A stretch of DNA of 64,000 bases from Kutzneria chonburiensis (GCF_028622115.1 NZ_CP097263.1:10117501-10181500); one strand, 5' to 3'; positions 1 to 8,779 are shown, counted from the first letter of the stretch. Numbers and translations: made by a program. The notes: generated from the sequence alone by a model not told the origin.

Positions 1-767
1 ATCTTGTTGTACGCCGCGGCGGTGGAGATGCCGTAAAGGCTGGAGATCTGGTTGGCGGCGTTGCGCGCGGCCGACAAGGCGTCGTTGATGACGGGCTGGC
101 CGTCGTAGAAGTCCATCACCATCAGGTTGATGACGGAGATCTTGACGCCCTTGGCCTTGGCGTCGTTGAGCACGGTGAACTGGTCGCTCTCGAGGCCGTC
201 GGTGCCGACCGCGAGCGTGTAGTCGACCTGCACGGCCGGGTTCTGCGCCTGCAAGGCGGCCAGTGCCTGGTTGCGGCGGGAGATCGAAGCGGTGTCCTTG
301 ATGACACTGCCCTCGATGTCGAAGTCGAGCCGGGGAGTGCCGTACTGGTTGACCACGTTGGCGTACGCGGCGGTGAGGCTCGAGACGTTGGTGCACGTCT
401 GGGCCAGCTCGCCGCCCTCAGCCCCGCCGAAGGACGGGATCACGTTGCCGCCGGCGTTCTGCAACGCGGTGATCTGCGACTTGAACGAGCCGACGCCGGT
501 GCCGTTGGCCTCCCACACGGGCGTGCAGCCGGACTGCGGAGTGAGGAACGCCAGCGTGTAGAACTTGTCGCCGGTCGAGTTCATGTCCGACGCCATCTGG
601 CCGGCGTCGGCATCGGTGATCTGTAGATAAGGCGCCGAGTAGTGGGCCGGGAAAGCGCCGCCCGCGGCCGGGGCCGCCGTCGCGGCGGGCTGGACAACCA
701 GCATGGCCGCGGTTGCCGCCACCGGCAGCGCGGCCGCCAACACCGCTCTTGTCGTGGTGATGCGCAT
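1..767 (-). CDS. secreted GH18 chitinase-like protein (3' end outside window)
   Basis: The reading frame starts at ATG 767 behind a GGAGAT-type ribosome site and is still open at the window edge, so about 255 residues are seen. The N-terminus is a signal peptide (Arg-containing start, hydrophobic run, Ala-rich end), so the product is exported. The mature part reads as a GH18 TIM barrel: the motif LDFDIEG fits the family DxxDxDxE strand, with Glu as the expected acid/base. GH18 enzymes hydrolyse beta-1,4-linked GlcNAc polymers such as chitin. A DasR-like operator lies about 95 bp upstream, supporting a chitin role. Any C-terminal binding domain lies beyond the window. An endo-beta-N-acetylglucosaminidase of the same fold is the alternative. 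Confidence 0.85.
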   Translation of the reverse strand, partial: MRITTTRAVLAAALPVAATAAMLVVQPAATAAPAAGGAFPAHYSAPYLQITDADAGQMASDMNSTGDKFYTLAFLTPQSGCTPVWEANGTGVGSFKSQITALQNAGGNVIPSFGGAEGGELAQTCTNVSSLTAAYANVVNQYGTPRLDFDIEGSVIKDTASISRRNQALAALQAQNPAVQVDYTLAVGTDGLESDQFTVLNDAKAKGVKISVINLMVMDFYDGQPVINDALSAARNAANQISSLYGISTAAAYNK

Positions 768-860
768 GGTCGATCTCCTACGGGTATCGCACGGCCGGAA
801 TCGTGCAGGCAGGGGTGAAGATCCGGCATTTCACGAAATCGACCCTCCGCAGCGGCGGGG

Positions 861-876
861 AGCGGTCTGGACCAAT
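861..876. promoter_or_regulatory. DasR-like operator (dre) upstream of the GH18 gene
   Basis: AGCGGTCTGGACCAAT matches about 13 of 16 positions of the DasR-responsive element consensus A(G/C)TGGTCTAGACCA(G/C)T. It lies about 95 bp upstream of the chitinase start. In Streptomyces, DasR represses chitinolytic genes and is released by phosphorylated aminosugars. A second, better site lies in front of the GH3 gene at 32499-32514. Confidence 0.6.
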
Positions 877-970
877 TTCGTGAGGTATTCATACCCTCCG
901 AACGGGCACCGATCAATAGTGCATTCGGAGGTAAAACCGCAGCTCAGGGCCGGTTTTGGGAATGCTGGAA

Positions 971-1015
971 CCGGCCCGGCCCGTCGCGGGCGGAACGCGC
1001 GACGGGTCGGGCCGG
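971..1015. terminator. GC-rich hairpin after the GH30 gene
   Basis: Arms of about 18 bp (CCGGCCCG followed by CCCGTCGCG, and the complement) enclose a short loop 22 bp past the GH30 stop. It lacks a T tract, as is usual for actinobacterial terminators, and lies between two minus-strand genes. Confidence 0.6.
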
Positions 1016-1036
1016 AGAATTCGGACGATCAGGGCG

Positions 1037-2875
1037 TCAGTTCAACGTCCATTGCTGGTTGGCCCCGCCGGCGCAGGTCCAGATCTGCAATGGAGTGCCG
1101 TCGGCCGAACTCTGGTTGGTGGCGTCGAGGCATTTGCCGGACCCGGTGTTCACGAGTTCGTGCTGTCCGTTCTGGGTCCATTGCTGAGCCCCGGACCCAT
1201 TGCAGTCGTACAACTGGACCTTGGCCCCGTTGGTCGTGCTGGCGCCGGAGACGTCGAGGCACTTGCCGAGGGCCTGGAAGGTGTTGCCGGAGTGGTTCCA
1301 GGTCTGCGCGGCGGTGCCGTTGCAGGTGTAGATCTGGACCTGGGTGCCGTTGGCGGAGTTGGCGCCGGCGACGTCGACGCACTTGCCGCCGATGCCGGTG
1401 ATGGTGCCACCGGTCGGCGGCGGGGTGGTGCCGCCGCCCTGCGTCCCGGTCCAGGTGAAGGTGGCGCTGGTGGCCGCCGGCACCGAGTACGTGAAGGACT
1501 CGTTGCCCCAGTTGACCCGCACGCTCTGCGCGCTGCCACTCGGGTTGTAGGCCACCAAAGCCTTGGAGCCGTCCGGGTTGATCCACGCGACGTTGCGCAC
1601 GGCGCCGTCGTTGGAGGCGATGCGGGTCGCACCCGGCTTGACGAACTTGGTCAGCTGGCCCATGTCGTAGTACTCGATGTTGTAGTCGACCTGGCCGCGC
1701 CGGCTGTCGTTCTGGTGCACCGTGATCAGGCCGGTGCAGGTGTTGCAGCCGCCGTTGTTCGGGCCCTGCGTCTCGTTGACCGCGAGGCTCCACTTCACCA
1801 CGCTACGGTCCCAGTTGCGGGTGTAGTCGATGATGTTGTTCATGTCCTCGTTCTGCTGATTGCCGATCCAGTTGCCGCCGGAGTGCTCGGTCTCGTACAT
1901 GTTCATCGACGGGTACTGGTTGTGCACCGTGCTCTGCTCGGCCACGTTGCCGCCGTAACCGTGCCAGGCCACGCCGCCGAAGTTGGCGTCGTTGCGGATC
2001 GACGCGTCGTTGACCGTCTGCGCGGCGTAGTTGTCGTAGGTGTCCCAGTTCCAGTCCAGGGCGAGCACCTTGGTCGACAGTCCGGCGTTGTGCAGCGCCG
2101 GCAGCAGGTTGCTCTTGGCGAACGTGGCCAGCCCGGAGGCGTTCCAGTTCATGCCGGGGTAGTTGCCGCCGACGGTCGGCTCGTTCTGCTCGCTGACGTA
2201 GTCGACCGGGATGCCCTGGGCCGCGTAGCCCTGGATGTACTTGACGAAGTAGTTGGCGTAGGCCTGGTAGTACTGCGCCTGGAGCCAGCCCTGGATGTAG
2301 GAGTTGTTGTCCTTCATCCACGGCGGCGCGGTCCACGGCGAGCCCATCACCTTGAGCTGCGGGTTGAGCTGCTTGGCCTGCTTGGTCAACGGGATGACGT
2401 CGACCATGTCGTGCGACAGGGTGAAGTTGTTCAGGTTCGGGTCGGCCCCGCCGTCGTCGTAGGTGTAGCTGTAGCGGGCCAGGTCGGACGCGCCCATGGG
2501 GTTGCGCAGGAAGTCCAGCCCGATGCCGTTGACCGGATCGAACAGCTTCTGCATGGTGGCGGTGCGGGTGGCCGCGGACAGCGCGCCGCTGGAGTTCATC
2601 AGGTACGCGGCGGTGTCGGTGAACGACGCGCCCGCGCCCTCGAACTGCTGGTACCGGGTGTTCTCGTCGACCGTGATGGTCTGCTGGCCGGTCCCGGTGC
2701 CGGCGGTGAAGTTGATCGGCGTCTGCTGTTGCAGGCCACGGGTGACGTTGCGGCCGGCGGAGTCATTGGTGGAGGTCAGCCAGATGTTCACGGACTCGTT
2801 GGCCGCGTTCGCGGCCGGGGCCGCCAGCATTCCGGCCACGAGCAACAAGGGCACGACGAGCAGCGTTGGTCGCAC
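1037..2875 (-). CDS. secreted GH30 family glycoside hydrolase with C-terminal ricin-type (CBM13) lectin domain
   Basis: The 612-residue secreted enzyme begins with a signal peptide (Leu/Val-rich, ending near AANA). Its GH30 catalytic barrel has the acid/base Glu in VSEQNEP and a nucleophile Glu in NMYETEHSGG. A beta-sandwich follows, then a Gly/Thr/Pro linker and a beta-trefoil of about 130 residues with repeated GKCLD...QxW units. GH30 covers beta-1,6-glucanases, beta-1,6-galactanases and glucosylceramidases. The NWNWDTYDNY region and secretion suggest a polysaccharide endo-enzyme, but specificity cannot be read. The frame is open to 2950; I chose GTG 2875 because GAGGTG sits at a good distance and the signal peptide starts directly there. 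Confidence 0.88.
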   Translation of the reverse strand: MRPTLLVVPLLLVAGMLAAPAANAANESVNIWLTSTNDSAGRNVTRGLQQQTPINFTAGTGTGQQTITVDENTRYQQFEGAGASFTDTAAYLMNSSGALSAATRTATMQKLFDPVNGIGLDFLRNPMGASDLARYSYTYDDGGADPNLNNFTLSHDMVDVIPLTKQAKQLNPQLKVMGSPWTAPPWMKDNNSYIQGWLQAQYYQAYANYFVKYIQGYAAQGIPVDYVSEQNEPTVGGNYPGMNWNASGLATFAKSNLLPALHNAGLSTKVLALDWNWDTYDNYAAQTVNDASIRNDANFGGVAWHGYGGNVAEQSTVHNQYPSMNMYETEHSGGNWIGNQQNEDMNNIIDYTRNWDRSVVKWSLAVNETQGPNNGGCNTCTGLITVHQNDSRRGQVDYNIEYYDMGQLTKFVKPGATRIASNDGAVRNVAWINPDGSKALVAYNPSGSAQSVRVNWGNESFTYSVPAATSATFTWTGTQGGGTTPPPTGGTITGIGGKCVDVAGANSANGTQVQIYTCNGTAAQTWNHSGNTFQALGKCLDVSGASTTNGAKVQLYDCNGSGAQQWTQNGQHELVNTGSGKCLDATNQSSADGTPLQIWTCAGGANQQWTLN

Positions 2876-3232
2876 GGCAGCAGCACCTCGGTTCGACAGG
2901 TTCGCAGGGGTCCGTCGGTGTGTGAGGCTCGATGGCGGTGCGCGCGTCACACCTTATTTCGGGTCATGATTTAAGTAGCGAACTCTTGATGCGTCAAGGG
3001 CCAGAAGTGCCAGCGCTCACACCTGTCCGGGTGGCGGGCTTCCACCTCGCGTACTCGGTGTGGTTGACTGTGCGCGGTCGCATTCTGTGTTCGTGTCATA
3101 TCCACGCTCGCGGAAGAAGTCGCGGGCGGTGGTCCTCCTCGCAGGGAACCGGGTGAAGTCCCCCGTCCGCGATCAGACCCGTAGCGTCGTGGTTGCGGCG
3201 ACACGTAGTACCTGTTTGAGGAGATAGATCAA
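2876..3232. other. intergenic region and 5' leader of the cold-shock gene
   Basis: No gene is visible here. It holds the GH30 upstream region and a leader to the cold-shock gene ending in GAGGAGATAG. The stretch around 3142-3180 contains a GGGAACCGGGTGAAGTCC segment loosely like part of a cobalamin riboswitch core. The rest of that fold is not recognisable. Confidence 0.5.
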
Positions 3233-3436
3233 GTGGCTGAGGGCACCGTCAAGTGGTTCAACTCGGAGAAGGGCTTCGGCTTCATCGCCCCTTCCGATGG
3301 TGGCGCTGACGTTTTCGTGCACTACTCGGAGATCCAGGGCAACGGCTTCCGTACCCTGGAGGAGAACCAGAAGGTCTCGTTCGAGGTCGGGCAGGGTCAG
3401 AAGGGCCCGCAGGCCATGGGCGTGCGCGCGATCTGA
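3233..3436 (+). CDS. cspA: cold-shock domain protein (CspA family)
   Basis: The 67-residue protein is a single cold-shock OB fold with both nucleic-acid binding motifs, KGFGFI (RNP1) and VFVHYS (RNP2). Such proteins bind single-stranded RNA or DNA and melt mRNA structure. Its length is the family norm. The GTG start follows GAGGAGATAGATCAA at proper spacing. The gene is single and ends in a clear hairpin terminator. Its long leader could carry post-transcriptional control, as in enterobacterial cspA, but that is not shown. Confidence 0.97.
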   Translation: MAEGTVKWFNSEKGFGFIAPSDGGADVFVHYSEIQGNGFRTLEENQKVSFEVGQGQKGPQAMGVRAI

Positions 3437-3478
3437 GATCGGCTGACCGTGATCGGCTGACTGAGTTCGGCTGAGCGA

Positions 3479-3511
3479 GGCCCGTCACCCTGGGTGGCGG
3501 GCCTTTCGTTT
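3479..3511 (+). terminator. rho-independent terminator of the cold-shock gene
   Basis: GGCCCGTCACC pairs with GGTGGCGGGCC around a 3-base loop, followed by TTTCGTTTCG. It ends the cold-shock transcript and separates it from the convergent pca operon. Confidence 0.9.
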
Positions 3512-3581
3512 CGTTTCGGTTGTTTCATAACCGGGCGCGTCATTGTGCGACAAATGGACGCGCCCGTTCGACCGAATCCCT

Positions 3582-4412
3582 TCAACGCCTGCTACCGCGC
3601 AGATCGTGTTCGATCGCCGCGGCGGCCGTGCGCAGATGCGGCAGCAGTTCGTCGCGGATGCTTTCCGAACTGCCCCGACTGGCGTGGGCCGACACGTTCA
3701 CCGCGGCCACCACCTTGCCGTCCGGGTCGTGGATGGGCACCGCGATCGACCGCAGCCCCTCCTCCAGCTCCTGGTCGACCAGGGCCCAGCCGTGCTCGCG
3801 GGCCTGCTCGAGCAGCACACGCAGCAGACGCCGCTCCACCGTGGTGTACCGGGTCAGCGCCCGCAGGTCGGCCCGCTCGAAGTAGTTGTCCAACCACTCG
3901 TCGGACTGTGCGGCCAACAGAACCCGGCCCATCGAGGTGGCATAGGCCGGGAACCGGGTGCCGACCGCGATGGTCACGGTCATGATCCGCTTCGTCGGCA
4001 CGCGGGCCACGTACACCACGTCCTCGCCGTCCAGCACCGACACCGAACTGGACTCGTGCACCTGCGACACCAGGGTTTCCAGGTGCGGCTGGGCCACCTC
4101 GGGCAACCCCATGCTGGACAGGTAGGCGTAGCCCAGCTCCAGGATCCGCGGCCGCAGCGCGAACAGACGGCCGTCGGTGCGCATGTAGCCCAGCTCGACC
4201 AGGGTGTGCAGGAACCGGCGGGCGGCGGCCCGGGTGAGGCCGGTGGCTCGGGCCACGTCGCTCAACGTCAGCTCGGCGTGCTCGGCGTCGAAGGCACGGA
4301 TCACCGCCAGACCCCGCTCAAGGGACTGGACGAAGGCGGTGCCGCGCGCCACCTCGGTGACCTCGACGGCCACGGGCGGCGCCTGGACGTCGGGCGCGGG
4401 TATCTCGTTCAT
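3582..4412 (-). CDS. pcaR: IclR-family regulator of the pca operon (PcaR/PcaU type)
   Basis: The 276-residue protein has an N-terminal winged helix (residues about 25-85, with ERGLAVIRAFD and TGLTRAAARRFLHTL typical of the PcaR/PcaU branch). A C-terminal IclR effector domain follows (YVARVP, YATSMGRVLLA). PcaR/PcaU proteins respond to beta-ketoadipate or protocatechuate and control the pca genes. It is the last gene of the operon; its ATG overlaps the pcaL stop as ATGA. Boxes at 9676-9711 upstream of pcaI are candidate targets. Whether it activates or represses cannot be told from sequence. Confidence 0.9.
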   Translation of the reverse strand: MNEIPAPDVQAPPVAVEVTEVARGTAFVQSLERGLAVIRAFDAEHAELTLSDVARATGLTRAAARRFLHTLVELGYMRTDGRLFALRPRILELGYAYLSSMGLPEVAQPHLETLVSQVHESSSVSVLDGEDVVYVARVPTKRIMTVTIAVGTRFPAYATSMGRVLLAAQSDEWLDNYFERADLRALTRYTTVERRLLRVLLEQAREHGWALVDQELEEGLRSIAVPIHDPDGKVVAAVNVSAHASRGSSESIRDELLPHLRTAAAAIEHDLRGSRR

Positions 4413-5491
4413 GGTGTGTCCAGCGTAGACAGCACCCGGTCGGCGATCCGGAAGGCCCGGTTGGCCGTCGGCACGCCGGCGTACACCGCGACCTGGAGCA
4501 GCACCTCCTTGATCTCCTCGACGGTCATCCCGTTGCGCAGCGCGGCCCGCACGTGCATGGCCAGCTCGTCCTCGTGCTGCAATGTGGCCAGCATGGCCAG
4601 GGTGATCGCGCTGCGGGTGCGGCGATCCAGGCCGGGACGGGTCCAGACGTCGCCCCACGCGTAGCGGCTGATGAAGTCCTGGAAGTCGGCGGTGAACGGC
4701 GTGGTGGCGGCCTGCGCGCGGTCCACGTGTGCGTCGCCGAGGACCTGGCGGCGCACCGAGGTGAAGTGCTCCACCAGCAACGAAGTCACCGCATCGGGTG
4801 ATTCCAGCGGCGCGATGTGTGCGCCCGGCACCACCTTCAGCCGTGCGCCGGGGACGGCGTCGGCGATGGCCTGGCTGTGCTCAACCGGCGTGGCCCGGTC
4901 CTCGTCGCCGGCCAGCACCAGCGTCGGGGCGGTAATGGACGGCAGCTGGGCGCGCAGGTCCAGCGTGGCCAGTGCCTCGCAGCACTCCGCGTAGCCCTCG
5001 TCGTCGACCGACGACATCATGTCCACCAGCCATGCACGGTCGGTGTAGTCGGCGGTCACCCAGCGATCGGTCACCTGCGGGGCAATCGACCCCGTTCCGT
5101 TGGCCCGTACGGCTTCCGCCCGCTGTCGCCACGCGTCCGGCGTGCCGAAGTACGCCGTCGTGCAGCACACCGCCAGCCGGTCGACACGGTCGGGGGCGTT
5201 GGCGGCCAACCACAAGCCGACCATGCCGCCCAGCGACAGCCCGAGATAGTGGGCCCGTTCGACGCCGGCCTCGTCCAGCAGTCGCAGCACCCGCTCGCCG
5301 AGCCCGTCGACCGTGTCCAGCCCCGGCTCCGCCGCTGCGTCACCGTGCCCGGGATGGTCGATCAGCAGCAGGCGCAGGGACTTGCCCAGCGCGGGCAGCT
5401 GCTCACGCCACATCCGTGCGTCAGTGCCGAGCGAGTTGCCCACGACCAGCACCGGCCCCTCGGGCGCGCCGGCCCAGCGGTAGTCCGTCAC
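4409..5491 (-). CDS. pcaL: fused 3-oxoadipate enol-lactonase / 4-carboxymuconolactone decarboxylase
   Basis: Two activities are fused in 360 residues. Residues about 1-240 are an alpha/beta hydrolase (GLSLGGMVG nucleophile elbow with Ser, late His in PGAHIAPLE) for beta-ketoadipate enol-lactone hydrolysis (PcaD). Residues about 255-360 are a carboxymuconolactone decarboxylase domain (EDELAMHVRAALRNGMT, VEEIKEVLLQ) equivalent to PcaC. The fusion is known as PcaL in actinomycetes. GTG 5491 follows GAGGGACGC seven bases past the pcaG stop. It overlaps pcaR by 4 bp. The usual neighbour pcaB is missing between pcaG and this gene. Confidence 0.93.
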   Translation of the reverse strand: MTDYRWAGAPEGPVLVVGNSLGTDARMWREQLPALGKSLRLLLIDHPGHGDAAAEPGLDTVDGLGERVLRLLDEAGVERAHYLGLSLGGMVGLWLAANAPDRVDRLAVCCTTAYFGTPDAWRQRAEAVRANGTGSIAPQVTDRWVTADYTDRAWLVDMMSSVDDEGYAECCEALATLDLRAQLPSITAPTLVLAGDEDRATPVEHSQAIADAVPGARLKVVPGAHIAPLESPDAVTSLLVEHFTSVRRQVLGDAHVDRAQAATTPFTADFQDFISRYAWGDVWTRPGLDRRTRSAITLAMLATLQHEDELAMHVRAALRNGMTVEEIKEVLLQVAVYAGVPTANRAFRIADRVLSTLDTP

Positions 5492-5498
5492 GCGTCCC

Positions 5499-6053
5499 TC
5501 ACAGCTCGAAGAAGACGGTTTCCCCATCGCCCTGCAACCGGAGGTCGAACCGCAGCTCGTCGCCGTCCGGCCGGGCGATCAGAGTGTGCCGCAGCTCGGC
5601 CGGCACGGCTTGCAGGACCGGGTCGGCGGCGTTGGCCTGCTCCTCGTCCGGCCAGTAGATGCGGGTCACCAGCCGTTGCAGCAGGCCGCGGGCCAGTACG
5701 GTGACGTCGATGTGCGGGGCCTCGGTGCCACCGTCCGGGGTGGGCAGCGGGCCGGGTTTGACCGTGCGCAGCCAGAACTCGCCCTGCGCGGACGTGGCCG
5801 ACCGGCCGAAGCCGCGGAAGCCCTCGTCCACCGCGCCGCGCGGGTCGTCGGGGTGGTCGAAGCGGCCGGTGGCGCTGGCCTGCCAGGTCTCGATCATGGC
5901 GTCGGGCACCGGATCGCCGGCCCCGTCGTAGACCGTGCCGCGGATGACCACCGCGCCGGGCGTGCCCTCGGCCACCACCTCGGGACCGTCGGGCCAGGGC
6001 AGTCCGTCGGGCAGCGCGAAGAACGGGCCGACCGTCTGCGAGGGTGTGGTCAC
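5499..6053 (-). CDS. pcaG: protocatechuate 3,4-dioxygenase alpha subunit
   Basis: The 184-residue protein is an intradiol dioxygenase-fold subunit starting with the family signature TPSQTVGPFF. It pairs with PcaH to cleave protocatechuate to 3-carboxy-cis,cis-muconate. In the region where PcaH has its iron-binding HxH, this chain reads APHIDV, consistent with the non-catalytic alpha role. Start GTG 6053 gives the canonical N-terminus. It is separated from pcaH by a 73-bp spacer carrying a repeat also found between pcaI and pcaJ. Confidence 0.95.
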   Translation of the reverse strand: MTTPSQTVGPFFALPDGLPWPDGPEVVAEGTPGAVVIRGTVYDGAGDPVPDAMIETWQASATGRFDHPDDPRGAVDEGFRGFGRSATSAQGEFWLRTVKPGPLPTPDGGTEAPHIDVTVLARGLLQRLVTRIYWPDEEQANAADPVLQAVPAELRHTLIARPDGDELRFDLRLQGDGETVFFEL

Positions 6054-6056
6054 AGG

Positions 6057-6128
6057 CCCACCTCGCTGGCGCTCGGCGGGTCTGCGACCCAGGTCGCTGT
6101 GCTGAATGGTGCCCTCGCAAGCTCGGTC
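6057..6128 (-). repeat. spacer repeat copy 1 (pcaH-pcaG)
   Basis: On the minus strand the bases running from the pcaH stop read TGACCGAGCTTGCGAGGG followed by CACCATTCAGCACAGCG. This matches the spacer after pcaI (8779-8844) at about 28 of the first 34 positions. It interrupts an otherwise tightly packed operon. The frame through it stays open, giving the in-frame string VTELARAPF. Confidence 0.6.
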
Positions 6129-6840
6129 ACTGATCGTCCTCCTCGTCCTCGAACACGCTGGCGTCGCTGCCGCGCAGCACGATGTCGAACTTGTACGACA
6201 GGGCCCACTCCGGCTGCGTGGTCTCCAGGTCGAAGCGGGAGATCATGCGCTGCCGGGCCTTCTCGTCCCGCACCGAGTTGTAGATCGGGTCGAACGGGAA
6301 CAGCGGATCGCCCGGGAAGTACATCTGGGTGATCAGCCGCTGGGTGAAGGCCCGGCCGAACAGCGAGAAGTGGATGTGGGCCGGCCGCCAGGCGTTGTCG
6401 TGGTTGCGCCACGGATAGGCCCCGGGCTTGATCGTCACGAACCGGTAGTTGCCCTGCGCGTCGGTGACGGTGCGCCCGACGCCGCTGAAGTTGGGGTCCA
6501 GCGGGGCGTCGTGGCGGTCCCGGTCGTGCGCGTACCGGCCGGCCGAATTGGCCTGCCACACCTCGACCAACGTGTTGGGCAGCGGCCGGTTGTTGGCGTC
6601 CAGCACCTGCCCGCTGACGATGATCCGCTCGCCCAGCGGGGCCGCGAGGTGCTGGCGGGTCAGGTCGTGGTCGAGTTCGCCGACCCGGTCCGGGCCCAGC
6701 AGCGGGCCGGTGACCTCGGTCAGGTGCTGCGGGATCAGCTGCAACGGTCGGTGCGGGGCGCGCAGCACGCTGGACCGGTAGGGCTCGCTGGAGTTGGGCG
6801 GGTGCGACTCGCCGTCCGGCGTGTAGTGCGGAAGTTTCAC
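6127..6840 (-). CDS. pcaH: protocatechuate 3,4-dioxygenase beta subunit
   Basis: The 237-residue catalytic subunit carries the non-haem Fe(III) ligands expected for this family: Tyr in GRYAH, Tyr in GAYPWRN and the two His of PAHIHFS. It opens the ring of protocatechuate together with PcaG. GTG 6840 is chosen because AGGAG of the preceding pcaF end sits 6 bp upstream. The start lies 11 bp after the pcaF stop, so the two are probably translated from one message. Confidence 0.96.
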   Translation of the reverse strand: MKLPHYTPDGESHPPNSSEPYRSSVLRAPHRPLQLIPQHLTEVTGPLLGPDRVGELDHDLTRQHLAAPLGERIIVSGQVLDANNRPLPNTLVEVWQANSAGRYAHDRDRHDAPLDPNFSGVGRTVTDAQGNYRFVTIKPGAYPWRNHDNAWRPAHIHFSLFGRAFTQRLITQMYFPGDPLFPFDPIYNSVRDEKARQRMISRFDLETTQPEWALSYKFDIVLRGSDASVFEDEEDDQ

Positions 6841-6851
6841 CGGCTTCTCCT

Positions 6852-8033
6852 TCACGCTTCCAGGACGACGGCCAGGCCCTGGCCGACGCCGATGCAGATG
6901 GCGGCCAGCCCCCAGCCGCCACCGCGGCGGTGCAGCTCCCAGGCCAGCGAGCCCAGGATGCGCGCGCCGGAGCAGCCGAGCGGGTGCCCGATGGCGATGG
7001 CGCCGCCGTTGACGTTGACGATGGCCGGGTCGAGTTCGGGCCACAGCGACAGGCAGGCCAGCGACTGCGCGGCGAACGCCTCGTTGAGCTCGACCACGCT
7101 CAGGTCGGACCAGCCGATGCCGGCCCGGGCCAGCGCCCGGTTGGCCGCCTCGACCGGGCCGATGCCGAAGAACTGCGGCTCGACGCCGTGCGCGGCGCGG
7201 GCGGCGATGCGGGCCAGCGGCCGGCCGCCGAACGAGTCGATGCCGGCCTGGTCGGCGATGACCAGCGCGGCCGCGCCGTCGTTGAGCGGGGAGGCGTTGC
7301 CGCCGGTGATGGTGCCGTCCGGGCGGAACGCCGGCCGGAGCTTGGCCAGCTTCTCCACCGAGGTGTCCGGCCGGATGTTCTCGTCCCGCTCGAGCTCGGC
7401 CCCCGGCACCTGGACGATCTCGTCGGCGAAGACGCCCTTTTCCCAGGCGGCCGCGGCTTTGTGGTGGCTGGCCGCGGCGAACACGTCCTGCTCCTCGCGG
7501 CCGATGCCGTACTTCTCGGCCAGCTGCTCGGTGGCCTCGCCCAGGCTGACCGTCCACTGCTCGGGCATGGCAGGGTTGACCATGCGCCAGCCCAGCGTGG
7601 TCGAGTGCAGCGTCTCGTGGGCGCGGTCGAAGGCGTGATCGGGCTTGGGCAGCACCCACGGCGCCCTGGTCATCGACTCCACGCCGCCGGCGACCACGAT
7701 GGACGCGTCGCCGACCGCGACGGCCCGGGACGCCCCGATCACGGCCTCCATGCCGGAGCCGCACAGCCGGTTCACGGTGCTGCCGGGCACCAACACCGGC
7801 AGCCCGGCCAGCAGCGTCGCCATCCGGGCCACGTCGCGGTTGTCCTCGCCGGCCCCGTTGGCGTCGCCGAGCACCACGTCGTCGATGCGGGCCGGGTCGA
7901 GGCCGGGGGTGCGGGCCAGCAGGGACTTCAGCGTGCCGGCGGCCAGGTCGTCCGGGCGGACCTTGGCCAGCCCGCCGGCGTACTTGCCGATGGGGGTGCG
8001 GACCGCGTCCGCGATGAACACGTCGGTGATCAT
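6852..8033 (-). CDS. pcaF: beta-ketoadipyl-CoA thiolase (acetyl-CoA acetyltransferase family)
   Basis: The 393-residue thiolase has the acylated Cys in NRLCGSGMEA, His in AIGHPLG and the second Cys in CIGVGQG. In this operon it should cleave beta-ketoadipyl-CoA to succinyl-CoA and acetyl-CoA, the last step of the pathway. ATG 8033 overlaps the pcaJ stop. It could also accept other 3-oxoacyl-CoA esters; the pathway assignment rests on its position among pcaIJ and pcaHG. Confidence 0.94.
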   Translation of the reverse strand: MITDVFIADAVRTPIGKYAGGLAKVRPDDLAAGTLKSLLARTPGLDPARIDDVVLGDANGAGEDNRDVARMATLLAGLPVLVPGSTVNRLCGSGMEAVIGASRAVAVGDASIVVAGGVESMTRAPWVLPKPDHAFDRAHETLHSTTLGWRMVNPAMPEQWTVSLGEATEQLAEKYGIGREEQDVFAAASHHKAAAAWEKGVFADEIVQVPGAELERDENIRPDTSVEKLAKLRPAFRPDGTITGGNASPLNDGAAALVIADQAGIDSFGGRPLARIAARAAHGVEPQFFGIGPVEAANRALARAGIGWSDLSVVELNEAFAAQSLACLSLWPELDPAIVNVNGGAIAIGHPLGCSGARILGSLAWELHRRGGGWGLAAICIGVGQGLAVVLEA

Positions 8034-8779
8034 GATGCCGCCTTCAAGGCCCGCAGCACGGACAGCTCCTCCTCGGTCGGCGTCGCCGACCGGCTCAGGT
8101 CGGGGGAGACGCCGAGGTCCCACCCGGTCGCGGCCTTCACGTCGGCCAGCTCGACGCCCGGGTGCAGGTGCGTGAGCACGAACTCGCACGTGTCCGGATC
8201 CGGTTGCAGCACACCGAGATCGGTGATGATCCGGCGTGGGCCGCCGCCGCGCAGGCCGAGCGCCTCACGCTCGCCGGGGCCCCGGCCGAAGCCGAAGGAG
8301 GTGACGAAGTCGACCCGGTCCACGAAGGCCCGCGGGCTCTGCCGCACCACCACGATGACCTCCTTGCAGGAGGCCGCGATCTCCGGCGCGCCACCGGCGC
8401 CGGGCAGCCGCACCTTGGGGTTGTGGTAGTCGCCGCCGATGACGGTGGTGTTGATGTTGCCGTACTTGTCGATCTGGGCCGCGCCCAGGAAGCCGACGTC
8501 GATCCGGCCCGGCTGGAGCCAGTAGTTGAACACCTCGGGCACGCCGATCACCGCGTCCGCGGTCTCGGCCAGGATGCCGTCGCCGATGGACAGCGGCAGC
8601 CGGTCCGGTTTGGCCCCCAGCGTGCCGGATTCGTACACCAGCACCAGGTTGGGGGCGTTGGTGCGGCGGGCCAGGTTGGCGGCGGTGCTCGGCAGGCCGA
8701 TGCCCACGAAGCAGACGACGCCGTCATTGAGCGCCCGCGCCGCGGCGACGGTCATCATCTCGTCGGCGGTGTAGTTCAC
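8030..8779 (-). CDS. pcaJ: 3-oxoadipate CoA-transferase subunit B
   Basis: The 249-residue protein is the beta half of a class I CoA-transferase. The catalytic Glu lies in YESGTLG, within the SENG-like motif of the family. With PcaI it moves CoA from succinyl-CoA to beta-ketoadipate. GTG 8779 follows GAAGGAGGC at ideal spacing. Its stop overlaps the pcaF start (ATGA). Confidence 0.93.
   Translation of the reverse strand: MNYTADEMMTVAAARALNDGVVCFVGIGLPSTAANLARRTNAPNLVLVYESGTLGAKPDRLPLSIGDGILAETADAVIGVPEVFNYWLQPGRIDVGFLGAAQIDKYGNINTTVIGGDYHNPKVRLPGAGGAPEIAASCKEVIVVVRQSPRAFVDRVDFVTSFGFGRGPGEREALGLRGGGPRRIITDLGVLQPDPDTCEFVLTHLHPGVELADVKAATGWDLGVSPDLSRSATPTEEELSVLRALKAAS

Noticed and set aside
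956-2974. 672-codon plus-strand ORF over the GH30 gene
   Set aside because: It is the antisense shadow of the GH30 gene, rich in Val/Gly/Arg and without domains; the minus frame has signal peptide, catalytic motifs and lectin repeats.
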